The notes below the pieces were generated by a model, which did no database searches, was not told the origin of the DNA, and worked only from the letters and a program-made list of their open reading frames with translations. Shown here piece by piece: positions 38,114 to 47,131 of a DNA stretch of 64,000 nt. How positions within the stretch are numbered: position 1 is the first letter of the stretch; each line of letters opens with the position of its first letter. The stretch covers positions 558,001-622,000 of the forward strand of contig NZ_VOAZ01000001.1 of the NCBI RefSeq assembly GCF_008369115.1, written 5' to 3'. This DNA is from Psychrobacter sp. ANT_WB68. GTDB taxonomy: Bacteria; Pseudomonadota; Gammaproteobacteria; Pseudomonadales; Moraxellaceae. Both the position numbers and the translations under genes were made by a program.

Positions 38114-38657
38114 ATAAATATCCTTTGGATTAATAATTGATGGATTGGGTGAATCAACATTTAATAAGAAAATAATTTATTAAAAAATTTACTAAAAATA
38201 GGGCAGTGCTGCTGAACGATACACCGATAACAGACCCACTAATAACAACTTTAGTTGCAGACCTGCTATCTATCTGTAAGCTATGTCCTGCCTATCATTA
38301 CGTTTTACTATACTAAGCGTTTGCTTACTAAGCAAGGCGTATTTTGTGTGCTTACGATATGTTTACTAAGCGATAAGGAATGCTGCAGGTCTGATACTTT
38401 TTAACAATCTCAGCAATAATAGTTAAGATATTGTTATCAAAACTAAACTCATGGTTAGTGATACACTGCGACCAAAATATCACTATTAAATTAAAGTTGA
38501 TTATAACGATTCTTTAACAGCTTTAACAATAAGACCGGAAATAAATCAGGCATAAAAAAACAGGGTATACCAATTGCTTGATATAACCTGTCATTGCTAC
38601 GATGCTTTACTAAAGCTTTTTTTACTTATTAGGTCAACATAAAAAGTCAAACTAAAA
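38114..38657. other. Region upstream of terD with TACTAAGC repeats
   Basis: 545 bases. It holds three copies of TACTAAGC at 38311, 38326 and 38364 (the second inside the perfect palindrome GCTTACTAAGC at 38323-38333), and the terminator of the DUF475 gene at its distal end. The terD promoter must lie here. Confidence 0.5.
38554..38590 (-). terminator. Terminator after the DUF475 gene
   Basis: On the minus strand CAGGTTATATCAA pairs imperfectly with TTGGTATACCCTG (two mismatches), 4-base loop, followed by seven T. Confidence 0.75.
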
Positions 38658-39725
38658 TTAAGTAATGGACTTTGCTTGTTGCTTGCGATAATTGAGTGAC
38701 GCAACGAAAGCCCAACCAATAAAGGCAATACCGATAAGACCAGTAATAATCTCTGGCACATGGAATTTCACTGACAATAGCATAATAATTGCTAAAGCGC
38801 CGATGGCATAGTGTGCGCCATGCTCAAGATAGACAAACTCATCCAGTGTGCCTTTATCAACCAAGAAGATGGTCATCGAACGTACAAACATCGCACCGAT
38901 TGCAAGACCAAGCATAATCACGATAACGTCATTGGTAATCGCAAATGCGCCAATTACGCCATCGAAACTGAACGAGGCATCAAGGACTTCTAAGTATAAG
39001 AAGCCGATAATACCGCCTTTCATAATCGCACTGGTCGCGGCAGCACCCGAGCCATTTTCTTCGTTTTCTAAATCTTCTTCAAGGTCACCCTCAAGCATAC
39101 CAGAAACAACCTGTACGCCAAGGTATACCAAGATACCCCAAACGCCAGCGATTAGAACCGCAGCTGATTGATTAGGGTTGGCAAATGATACTGCAATCAT
39201 CAAGACAATAAGCGCTACAAACACGCTCATGGCATCGACTTTACCCAATTTTGCCAAACGGCTTTCGAGCCAGTCAAACCAATGCACTTCTTTATCGTCA
39301 AAGATAAAGTTTAAGAACACCAATAATAAGAAGATACCGCCAAAAGCTGAAATTTCAGCATGGTGTGCTAACAGTCTTGCTGAATATTCTTTCGGATCGT
39401 TTAAGGCTAAGTCGACCACTTGCATAATACCAAGGTCGGCAGTCACTGCAACGATGACAATAGGGAATACCAAGCGCATACCAAATACAGCAACTAAAAT
39501 ACCGACGGTTAAGAAAATCTTTTTCCAAAATTCGTCCCAGCCTTTAAGAACTGAGGCGTTGACCACTGCATTATCAAATGATAATGAAATCTCCATGACG
39601 GCCAAAATAGCGGTAATAGATAAGGTGGTTATCATACCGCCTATACCGCCGTGTGAATATCCCCACCATGCCGCTACCGCTAGGGCAATAATAGTGAAGA
39701 TAAAGTCTAAATAAAAATGTCTCAT
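38658..39725 (-). CDS. TerC-superfamily membrane protein of the DUF475 type
   Basis: 355 residues with about nine membrane segments. The two TerC-like signatures are visible: MEISLSFDNAVVNASVLKGW near 46 and VLDASFSFDGVIGAFAITND near 247, each with the acidic FDN/FDG in the membrane. An acidic loop EGDLEEDLENEENGSG lies between. Published Ter analysis makes TerC the membrane anchor for TerD-like proteins; TerC relatives also export manganese. Here the DUF475 form occupies that position in place of classical TerC. AGGATG precedes the ATG. Confidence 0.88.
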   Translation of the reverse strand: MRHFYLDFIFTIIALAVAAWWGYSHGGIGGMITTLSITAILAVMEISLSFDNAVVNASVLKGWDEFWKKIFLTVGILVAVFGMRLVFPIVIVAVTADLGIMQVVDLALNDPKEYSARLLAHHAEISAFGGIFLLLVFLNFIFDDKEVHWFDWLESRLAKLGKVDAMSVFVALIVLMIAVSFANPNQSAAVLIAGVWGILVYLGVQVVSGMLEGDLEEDLENEENGSGAAATSAIMKGGIIGFLYLEVLDASFSFDGVIGAFAITNDVIVIMLGLAIGAMFVRSMTIFLVDKGTLDEFVYLEHGAHYAIGALAIIMLLSVKFHVPEIITGLIGIAFIGWAFVASLNYRKQQAKSIT

Positions 39726-40041
39726 GACACATCCTGTCTGGTTGCATAAAGCTAAGGTCGGTCTATTATAAACACAAACCGCAAAAAAAGCGGTTATCGC
39801 TAACCACTTTTTTGCACAATTCTAAACGAAACACAAAGCATTACCAGTCTTTTAGCTATGAATAATTGTGACTATTTTGCAACCATGTTTTACCGCCAAA
39901 ATAGCGGCTCATGGTGACTATGCACAGATAGCTAAGACCTGCTTTATGTTTTGGACGTGATCATTTTATTAAGGTTGACTAAAGGTAAGGATAAGATACC
40001 GATATACCTATAGATATTAAGTTATTACCTTAATATTTGTA
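39726..40041. other. Gap between terE-like and DUF475 genes
   Basis: 316 bases. Apart from the terminator at 39784-39813 I see nothing; a promoter for the DUF475 gene is expected just upstream of 39725. Confidence 0.4.
39784..39813 (-). terminator. Terminator after terE-like gene
   Basis: AAAAAAGCGGTTA / TAACCACTTTTTT, one mismatch, 4-base loop, T-run on the minus strand. Confidence 0.78.
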
Positions 40042-40617
40042 TTAGATATCGACGCCATACTGTTGACACATGGCTTGCAGACCACCTGAATAGCCTTGAC
40101 CAACCGCGCGGAATTTCCATTCACCGTTATGGCGATAAACTTCGCCAAACACCATCGCTGTCTCAACAGAATAGTCTTCTGCTAAGTCAAAACGTACCAC
40201 TTCAGTGCCTGTTTCTTCATTCACGACACGAATAAACGCATTGGCCACTTGACCAAAGTTTTGGCTACGAGCTGCTGCATCATGGATAGTCACGGTGACG
40301 ACGATTTTATCGACATCAGCAGGAACTTGGGTGAGGTTGACTTTGACGACTTCATCATCACCATCGCCTTCACCCGTACGGTTGTCACCAGTATGCTCAA
40401 CGGCGCCATTATCAGATTTAAGCTGGTTATAAAAGATAAAATCATGGTCGCCGCGTACTTTGCCCGCGGTGCTGAGTAAAAATACACTGGCATCAAGATC
40501 GAACTCAGCACCAGAGGTGGCGCGCTCATCCCAACCAAGACCGATAAGCAGCTTGGTTAAATTTGGATCCGTTTTGGTTAGCGATAAGTTACCGCCTTTA
40601 TTAAGTGATAAAGCCAT
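40042..40617 (-). CDS. terE: TerD-family calcium-binding stress protein, TerE-like
   Basis: 191 residues, same length and plan as the protein at 37538: [68 protein letters not shown] with intact calcium loops, and [23 protein letters not shown]. TerD and TerE are near-identical paralogues in most ter loci; the letter is given by position and is uncertain. AAGGA precedes the ATG. It has its own terminator, so it is a separate transcript from DUF475 and terD. Confidence 0.9.
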   Translation of the reverse strand: MALSLNKGGNLSLTKTDPNLTKLLIGLGWDERATSGAEFDLDASVFLLSTAGKVRGDHDFIFYNQLKSDNGAVEHTGDNRTGEGDGDDEVVKVNLTQVPADVDKIVVTVTIHDAAARSQNFGQVANAFIRVVNEETGTEVVRFDLAEDYSVETAMVFGEVYRHNGEWKFRAVGQGYSGGLQAMCQQYGVDI

Positions 40618-40940
40618 GGGATTGTCCTTGTTATTAGAGTAGGAAAGGTTTTAAGATTAACGTTATAAATATTAAAACTATAAAATTAAAGACTATAACT
40701 ATATAAGTACAAGCGATAGCGGGATTGAAATGCACATAAAACCATCGCTTAACTATTACTTAGGAACGCTCTATCATAGCAACAAAAAATGACCCAATCA
40801 AAGCCGATTGGGTCATTGTTGTGTTTCATATCAGATTGAGCCTATGACTTTGGGTCAAAGTTCAGCTTACTGTCATTTTTCCGCTAATGTTCGTTTTTAT
40901 TTCACCCATTCTAATCACTATCTTTCATCACTGTTTGTAA
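40618..40940. other. Gap between rlmKL and terE-like gene
   Basis: 323 bases. The rlmKL terminator is at 40784-40816; the rest is AT-rich and should carry the terE-like promoter. Confidence 0.4.
40784..40816 (-). terminator. Terminator after rlmKL
   Basis: Perfect 11-base stem ATGACCCAATC / GATTGGGTCAT with a 6-base loop and six T on the minus strand. Confidence 0.9.
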
Positions 40941-43247
40941 TTAAAAGCTTTGGCGATGACGAATCTCAAAACTCTGATGAATCGGCTTTTTAATATCAAA
41001 ATCAAAACCAATGGTTTTTTGGGTAATATCAATAATGTCGTAGCGCTCAGTTAACTGCTCATCGAGCTCAAAGCGGGTAAAGTTGTTCGAAAAATACAAA
41101 ATGCCGTCAGCCGTCAAGCGATTCATCGCGCGATTAATGAGCGCCGTATGATCACGCTGCACATCAAAGGTACCTTGGAACTTTTTCGAGTTCGAAAAGG
41201 TTGGTGGATCAATAAAAATAATATCGAATTGCTCAGTATTGTCTTTAATCCACTCAAAAATATCGGCGGCAACGAATTGATACTTGTTTCGACTGACATC
41301 CAAACCATTGAGCACAAAGTTTTGTTTGCCCCAATCAAGATAGTTTTGTGATAAATCAACACTGGTAACTTTTTTCGCGCCAGCTAGCGCCGCATGGACA
41401 CTTGCTGTGCAAGTATAAGCAAATAAGTTTAGGACGGCTTTGCCACGACTATTGTCTTTAATGCGCGCACGCATATTACGATGGTCAATAAACAATCCCG
41501 TATCGAGATAATCGGTAAAGTTGACATAGAAATACGCGCCATCTTCACGAGCGACATAAAACTTGCCACGTTTTTCGGTATTGCCCTGTTTGCTATATTG
41601 GTCATTACCCGATTGACGGGCACGAGTTTTAATGAAAATCTGTTCACGGTTAATACCAAAGACTTCACGAATGCCCATCAAGGCCAAATTAAAGCGTTTT
41701 TTAGCGGTCTCAGGTGGAATGGTTTTTGGTGGCGCGTATTCTTGCACGTGCACATAATCGCCATATAAATCGACAGCTACCTTGAAGTCGGGCAAATCAG
41801 CATTATAAACGCGTAAATTACTCACATTGTCTTTTTTAGCCAGCTTCTTCAGCTTGGCAAGATTTTTTTGCAAGCGGTTGATAAAGTCTTGTCCCTCTTC
41901 TACTTCAATCTCACGTTTTTCAAAGCGACTGACCAGATTACCTGTTTGCCCAGCAATCAATGTTCCATAGCGGAAATAAACCGTGATGGCACCATTATGA
42001 CAACGCAAGGTTTTTGGCTCTTTAATTGGCAATATATCGACCTGTTCGACGTTAGACGCTAATATGCCCAACATTGGTGTTACACCACTACCTGCAAAAC
42101 TGTCTTGTAGAATCATCCCAATCGCTTGATACAAAGGTTTAATCATCTCCTCATCACCCAAGCGCTCACCATAAGGTGGATTGGTAATGACCAGAGGGTT
42201 GCTTAAGCGCCCATCATCAACCAACGGCTTTAAGACGCGACTTAGTTGGTCAAGGGCGCGAGTCTCAAGGTCGAGTAGTGGTAATAAGTCCTGTAAACCT
42301 GCAGCAATAAGGTTTTTTTCTGTTGCCAAAATCGCGCCGCTATCGGCATCAAAGCCCAAAATTAGTGGTAAAGTATCTGGCTGCTCGTTGGTAATGGCCA
42401 AGGCTTCACGGAAACGGGTTTGTGCATCGTCAATCATTTCTTGCCATAGAGCATCGTCATGATGCTGCCATTGGTAAAAACCAAATTGATTGGCCGCTTT
42501 ATCGATACCCACGGCATAATCGCAATGCATGAGTAATGCTTCGATAATAAAGGTGCCAGAACCACACATTGGGTCAATCAGAGCATTGTATAAAGGTGCA
42601 TTACCTTCTTCATTTTTCTTATGCCAGCCTGCGCTGTAAAGCAATGCCGCTGCTAAGTTCTCTTTTAATGGCGCTTCGGTCATAGCGACACGGTAACCAC
42701 GACGATGTAAACTGGTCCCTGATAAATCTAGATACAGCTCAGCTTGCTTGTCATTGACGGTTGCAAACACAGAAAAATCTGGGTTTTTACTATCGACGTT
42801 AGGACGGCTGTCATACACCTCATTAAAGGTATCGGCAATCGCATCTTTAATACGCAGCATGGCAAACTGCTGACTGACGGCGACACGTTTATCAACCGAT
42901 AGACGAATGGCAAACGTTTGCTCTAAGCTAAACTGCTCCGTCCAATCAACCGATTTTGCCAAACCATAAAGCTGTTCTGCCACATCGTATTCAGTATTGA
43001 TATTTTTGCGTTTAATCAGCATCAATACCCGCGACGCAACGCGCGACCATAAGCAAATGGTGTATAGGTCACGCAAGGTACCAGTCACCGCCAAACGACC
43101 GGTACTTTTGATGTCACTTGTAATACCGAAACTGGTCAGCTCAGTTTGTAGCGGTGCCTCAAGCCCATCGGCACAGGTGATAATAAGGTCAAGCGACAAC
43201 TCTGCTGAAGCGGCTGGTAGAGAAGTGGGCGTGGTTGTTTCGGTCAT
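40941..43247 (-). CDS. rlmL: Bifunctional 23S rRNA methyltransferase RlmKL
   Basis: 768 residues; E. coli RlmKL is 702. The N-terminal half (THUMP domain, then methyltransferase) makes m2G2445 and the C-terminal half makes m7G2069 in 23S rRNA. Visible: DPMCGSGTFIIEAL (SAM loop 1) and TNPPYGERLGD (catalytic NPPY) in the first half; NLFAYTCTASVHAA, ADIFEWI and FIDPPTFSNSKKFQGTFDVQRDH in the second. The N-terminal 20 residues are an extra polar tail. ATG at 43247. Monocistronic, with a terminator. Confidence 0.96.
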   Translation of the reverse strand: MTETTTPTSLPAASAELSLDLIITCADGLEAPLQTELTSFGITSDIKSTGRLAVTGTLRDLYTICLWSRVASRVLMLIKRKNINTEYDVAEQLYGLAKSVDWTEQFSLEQTFAIRLSVDKRVAVSQQFAMLRIKDAIADTFNEVYDSRPNVDSKNPDFSVFATVNDKQAELYLDLSGTSLHRRGYRVAMTEAPLKENLAAALLYSAGWHKKNEEGNAPLYNALIDPMCGSGTFIIEALLMHCDYAVGIDKAANQFGFYQWQHHDDALWQEMIDDAQTRFREALAITNEQPDTLPLILGFDADSGAILATEKNLIAAGLQDLLPLLDLETRALDQLSRVLKPLVDDGRLSNPLVITNPPYGERLGDEEMIKPLYQAIGMILQDSFAGSGVTPMLGILASNVEQVDILPIKEPKTLRCHNGAITVYFRYGTLIAGQTGNLVSRFEKREIEVEEGQDFINRLQKNLAKLKKLAKKDNVSNLRVYNADLPDFKVAVDLYGDYVHVQEYAPPKTIPPETAKKRFNLALMGIREVFGINREQIFIKTRARQSGNDQYSKQGNTEKRGKFYVAREDGAYFYVNFTDYLDTGLFIDHRNMRARIKDNSRGKAVLNLFAYTCTASVHAALAGAKKVTSVDLSQNYLDWGKQNFVLNGLDVSRNKYQFVAADIFEWIKDNTEQFDIIFIDPPTFSNSKKFQGTFDVQRDHTALINRAMNRLTADGILYFSNNFTRFELDEQLTERYDIIDITQKTIGFDFDIKKPIHQSFEIRHRQSF

Positions 43248-43464
43248 ACGGATACCTGTGGGCTAAATTGATAAATAATGCACATCATAAAATAAGATGT
43301 TTAACGGGCAATTTTACCATAATTACACCATGGATGGTTTAAAGTGGCATTGTTTAACAGGCTGTGTTTAAGATGCCGTGTTTTTAAAACATTACAGAAA
43401 GCACTGCTGTCTATCGTCAGCTTAAAAATATGATTCATCATTTGTTTTTAATATCATCAAGCCG

Positions 43465-44664
43465 TTAATTGCCGTCTTTTTTCAGCGATACTTCTTCTGT
43501 AACCAATTGGGTAGTGGTGGCAAATGGTTTGGTAGCGATAGGATAATCGACATCTTTTGGCATGAGCAGGCGCATATGCGGGTAAGGCGTTGAGATGTTC
43601 GCAGCATCAAAGGCACGTTTGATATGCTCTCGTAGCCCTTCTTTGATTTTTGGCATACGCGCAACTGCCGCAGGCTTGACCCAAAAACGCACGATAAAGA
43701 ACACGCCATATTCGCCAATCTCGTCGACGGTCGCTGAGGTTTCAGGGCGTTTGAGTACCACTTCACTATCAGACAGTACCTGCAAAATAACCTCGCGTGC
43801 CTTATCGATATCATCTTCAAAAGCAATGCGCATGCGGATATCAAAGCGTATAAAGTTTTTCGAGGTTAAATTGGTGACCACAGAGGAGGCAACGTTTGAG
43901 TTAGGGATAATGACGGTAATATTGTCACGGGTTAAAACATGAGTTGTCCGTAAAGCGATAACCACGACGCGCCCTTCATTGTCATTGATATTTACCCAGT
44001 CACCTACTTGAAACGATTGCTCAAGCAAAATGGTAATGCCAGCGATAAAGTTGGCAAGCGTTGATTGGGCAGCAAAGCCGACGGCCAAACCGGCGATACC
44101 TAAACCTGCCACCAAAGAGACGATATCAAAGCCAAATTGTGCCATGACGCTGGCAAGCCCTAATACCAATAACAGCACGGACAAAATATTTTTGAGTAGC
44201 TGCTCGATAGAAGCATTCAGACCATAATGTTGCAAAATCTTATGAATGATTTGTCCCGATGACGTCCATAGAACATAATAGATACCCGCCCAAGTACTGG
44301 CCTTTGCAGTGGCTTTGACCGTCTCTGGCTCAAAATTAAGCTGACTCATAATGGCAATGAAACTGGTTACGATCCAAATATAGCGTAGCACTGAGCGGAC
44401 AATTTTGGACCGGCGCTCATTGAGTCGAATTCTGGCTTTGCTTTTTTTGACAATGTAGATAGCAAGCCAATAAAAAAACCCCAATACCGCCAGCAGTATT
44501 AGGATTTTGATGCCCGTACTTACCAATTCTACTGATTTAGCTGACCAGTCTAAGGAGTCTTCCTCTATCGTGCCGCCGATAGCAAGGTATAGGCTAGTAT
44601 GTAGGTCGCGAACAATCTCTTGAAAGAAGTCAGTAATACTAGCGATTGCCATTGTTTTATCCAT
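43465..44664 (-). CDS. MscS-family mechanosensitive channel
   Basis: About 399 residues from the ATG at 44664 (MDKTMAIAS). The frame is open to 44799, but the extra 45 residues look unlike a family N-terminus and neither start has a good ribosome-binding site. Three to four membrane segments precede the pore helix with the signature GLAVGFAAQSTLANFIAGI (Gly/Ala packing of TM3), then the beta domain (FQVGDWVNINDNEGRV, VIIPNSNVASSVVTNLT) and the alpha/beta C-terminal domain. Longer than E. coli MscS (286), with one or two additional N-terminal helices. It should open under hypo-osmotic membrane tension. Confidence 0.9.
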   Translation of the reverse strand: MDKTMAIASITDFFQEIVRDLHTSLYLAIGGTIEEDSLDWSAKSVELVSTGIKILILLAVLGFFYWLAIYIVKKSKARIRLNERRSKIVRSVLRYIWIVTSFIAIMSQLNFEPETVKATAKASTWAGIYYVLWTSSGQIIHKILQHYGLNASIEQLLKNILSVLLLVLGLASVMAQFGFDIVSLVAGLGIAGLAVGFAAQSTLANFIAGITILLEQSFQVGDWVNINDNEGRVVVIALRTTHVLTRDNITVIIPNSNVASSVVTNLTSKNFIRFDIRMRIAFEDDIDKAREVILQVLSDSEVVLKRPETSATVDEIGEYGVFFIVRFWVKPAAVARMPKIKEGLREHIKRAFDAANISTPYPHMRLLMPKDVDYPIATKPFATTTQLVTEEVSLKKDGN

Positions 44665-44887
44665 GCAAGGTTTAAGGCTAAATAAAATAGGTATTGAAAA
44701 ATTCTCATTATAAATTAACTCAAATTGCTCAGGAAAATCAAGTATGACCTCGAGTGCTTCGGGTGAGCATTTGAGCACTAACTTAAAACAACGAAGCATA
44801 ATTCCATTAAATAATCTTGCTGCTAAGTCTTTTAAAAACGGTTTCTTAAGAGCAGTTTTTTAAAAGTACGCACTTAAAAGCAGATAC

Positions 44888-46387
44888 TTAAAAATTGCCT
44901 TCCTGGGTATCATGCGACTGATAAGGTATCTTCATCAGTCGCTGAACATCATGCAATGCCGTACGCAAACCTTCTAGTATCGTCGGATGATAAAAAGGCG
45001 TATCAAGCATGTCTTTAACACTCAAATCGTTGGTAATCGCCATGGCCAATATATGCCCGATATACTCAGTATCAGGACCGACCATGCTCGCGCCTAAAAT
45101 TCTATCGGTCTTTTTGCAACCATAAATATGCAATAGACCGCAGTTGACACCCATCACGCGGCTACGTCCTTGGTTGTCAAAACTCACTTTCCCAATCACA
45201 TATTCAAGCTCTGGATCTGCTTGGATTTCGGGTAGCGACATGCCGACGTTAACGATTTGCGGAGAGCAGAATACGATAGAGAAAGGTGTGGTAGGAGGGC
45301 GAATATAGGCGTCTTTCTTATTGTCACATACTAAACTGCCAGCACTAAAACCTTCATCGCTGGCAACATGCAATAAAGGCAAATGAGCATTGGCATCACC
45401 AACGATATAGACTTCTAAATCACCGATTTTACCGGTTTTTTTATCAAGCTGTTTTGGACGGTTTTTATCATCAAGCTCAACACCTAGATTTTCAACACCT
45501 AATGTATCGATATTATTGCGACGACCTGTGGCAACCAGTATATATTCACCTTGCCACTGCTGTGCCGCGCCAGCACTATCTTCATAGTCAATAAATGCGG
45601 CTGAGCTGTCATGGCCTGCAACTGCTTGAGTGCCAACCTCGATAATTTTACTACCCAAATGCATGGTCAGCTCACGATTTAAACAATCAATGGCTTTATT
45701 ATTAATATCATCGTCTTTTAGACCCGCCACGCGTTTGACACGATTAAACAAAGTAACGTTCACGCCTAAACGTGTAAAGGCTTGAGCAAGCTCTAAGCCG
45801 ATAGCACCTGCGCCAACCACTGCTAGTGACTTTGGTAAATCAGGCAGCTCAAAGACGCTATCGGAGGTAAGTAACGTGTCGCCAAGCTTGTCAGCCCAAC
45901 CCTCTGGGATAAAGGTTGAGCTACCCGTGGCCACGATAATTTTATCTGCTGCGATCAGCTCATCATTGATTTCAATTAAACCTTGTTTATTGATATGAGC
46001 ACGACCTGCTATTTTTGTCTCTGCAGGCCAGCTTTCCACTTGCTCTTCAATGTAGCTGGCAAAATGACTGCGCTCAGCGCGGACCCGCTCCATAACTTGT
46101 TTGCCATCTATTTGTGCGCTGGCATGCACACCGAACTCGCCAGAATGATTGGCTTCATGCGCGCGGTCAGCAGCGGCAATCAATAATTTGCTAGGCATAC
46201 AACCAACAGCGATGCAGGTCGTTGTCCAAAACCCCTCATTAATAATCAGCACATCGTCTTTTAGTTTTCTGGCTTGGCGAAAGGCGTTTTGACCGGCGGT
46301 ACCGGCACCAATGACCGCAACAGATACTTTACGCGTCACTTTTTTGTGAGGGCTGTTGTCCGCAGCGCTGTCAGGCTGTTTATTCAT
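44888..46387 (-). CDS. Dihydrolipoyl dehydrogenase-like flavoprotein disulfide reductase
   Basis: 499 residues. FAD-binding GAGTAGQNAFRQA near the N-terminus, a redox pair in TTTCIAVGCMPSKLL (C-X4-C), the NAD-binding GAGAIGLELAQAFTRLG, the second FAD segment VYIVGDANAHLPLLH and a catalytic His-Pro/Glu in FYHPTILEGL. The usual GGTCLNVGCIPSK is altered to TTTCIAVGCMPSK. It is not beside E1/E2 dehydrogenase genes, so although it should reduce a disulfide with NAD(H), the partner is unknown: lipoamide, or another disulfide as in mycothione or mercuric reductase relatives. It lacks the extra N-terminal heavy-metal domain of MerA. Confidence 0.82.
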   Translation of the reverse strand: MNKQPDSAADNSPHKKVTRKVSVAVIGAGTAGQNAFRQARKLKDDVLIINEGFWTTTCIAVGCMPSKLLIAAADRAHEANHSGEFGVHASAQIDGKQVMERVRAERSHFASYIEEQVESWPAETKIAGRAHINKQGLIEINDELIAADKIIVATGSSTFIPEGWADKLGDTLLTSDSVFELPDLPKSLAVVGAGAIGLELAQAFTRLGVNVTLFNRVKRVAGLKDDDINNKAIDCLNRELTMHLGSKIIEVGTQAVAGHDSSAAFIDYEDSAGAAQQWQGEYILVATGRRNNIDTLGVENLGVELDDKNRPKQLDKKTGKIGDLEVYIVGDANAHLPLLHVASDEGFSAGSLVCDNKKDAYIRPPTTPFSIVFCSPQIVNVGMSLPEIQADPELEYVIGKVSFDNQGRSRVMGVNCGLLHIYGCKKTDRILGASMVGPDTEYIGHILAMAITNDLSVKDMLDTPFYHPTILEGLRTALHDVQRLMKIPYQSHDTQEGNF

Positions 46388-46464
46388 ATTATTCTCAAGT
46401 AAGGAGGATTTAATATTAGGTGATAGATTTGCACAAAAAAACTATGAAAAAGGCCATTAAGAAA

Positions 46465-46962
46465 TTAAGGCGTTAACGTATTAAGTAAGCGCTCAGTATA
46501 GCCTGCAGCACGTAAATTGCGTTGCGCATGAGTTAGCGTGCCATTTTTATCAAAGACAAATGCTGAACGTACAAGACCTAAGGCAATGTTGCCGTACATA
46601 TTTTTTTCTTTAATAACATCAAAATACTGGCACAATTTCTCATCACTATCACTGATAAGCGCGATATTGAGATTGTGTTTAGCGATAAATTTTTCGTGAG
46701 ATTCGACGCTATCACGCGAGACACCAATGATATCGTAACCCAATTCATCAAACTCATTGAGCTGAGCGGTGAACTCTGTCGCTTGGGTTGTACAGCCTGG
46801 AGTATTGTCTTTGGGATAAAAATAGAGAATCAGTCCTTTATCGGTATGAGCGACCAGCTCTTTTAGACTGATGTCGTCATGAATAAAGTTACCATCTAGC
46901 TCGCGCACAATGGTGACGGGAAAATCAGGTAGGGCGATAGTCTCGGTAGTCGGCTTTGCCAT
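46465..46962 (-). CDS. bcp: Bcp/PrxQ-type peroxiredoxin
   Basis: 165 residues from the ATG at 46962, which has AAGGA 8 bases upstream; the frame is open 32 codons further without family character. Reduces peroxides with thioredoxin. The peroxidatic cysteine is Cys57 in YPKDNTPGCTTQATEF. The E. coli resolving position (five residues on) is Thr, and the only other cysteine is Cys111 in DEKLCQYF. So the enzyme is either a 1-Cys type or uses Cys111. 78 bases separate it from the flavoprotein gene downstream; co-transcription is possible. Confidence 0.92.
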   Translation of the reverse strand: MAKPTTETIALPDFPVTIVRELDGNFIHDDISLKELVAHTDKGLILYFYPKDNTPGCTTQATEFTAQLNEFDELGYDIIGVSRDSVESHEKFIAKHNLNIALISDSDEKLCQYFDVIKEKNMYGNIALGLVRSAFVFDKNGTLTHAQRNLRAAGYTERLLNTLTP

Positions 46963-47073
46963 TATAAAATCCTTATTAGGTTTAGTGATGCATATATGAT
47001 GGTGTGCATTGTTATTATAGGCAGATTCATCGCAATAAATACTCAGTTTACACTTCACTTATTCATTCGCAAC

Positions 47074-47103
47074 AAAAAAGACTGGCAATGACCAGTCTTT
47101 TTT
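47074..47103. terminator. Terminator before bcp
   Basis: Perfect 12-base stem AAAAAAGACTGG / CCAGTCTTTTTT with a 6-base loop, ending the small secreted-protein transcript on the minus strand. Confidence 0.9.
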
Positions 47104-47131
47104 ATTTTGCAGCAGATATCTTTTGCGTGGT

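Noticed and set aside
39178-39714. 178-codon open frame on the plus strand opposite the DUF475 gene
   Set aside because: Fully antisense to a well supported membrane protein gene, low-complexity translation, no ribosome-binding site.
41481-41768. Plus-strand open frames within rlmKL
   Set aside because: Shadows of a long conserved gene in another frame.
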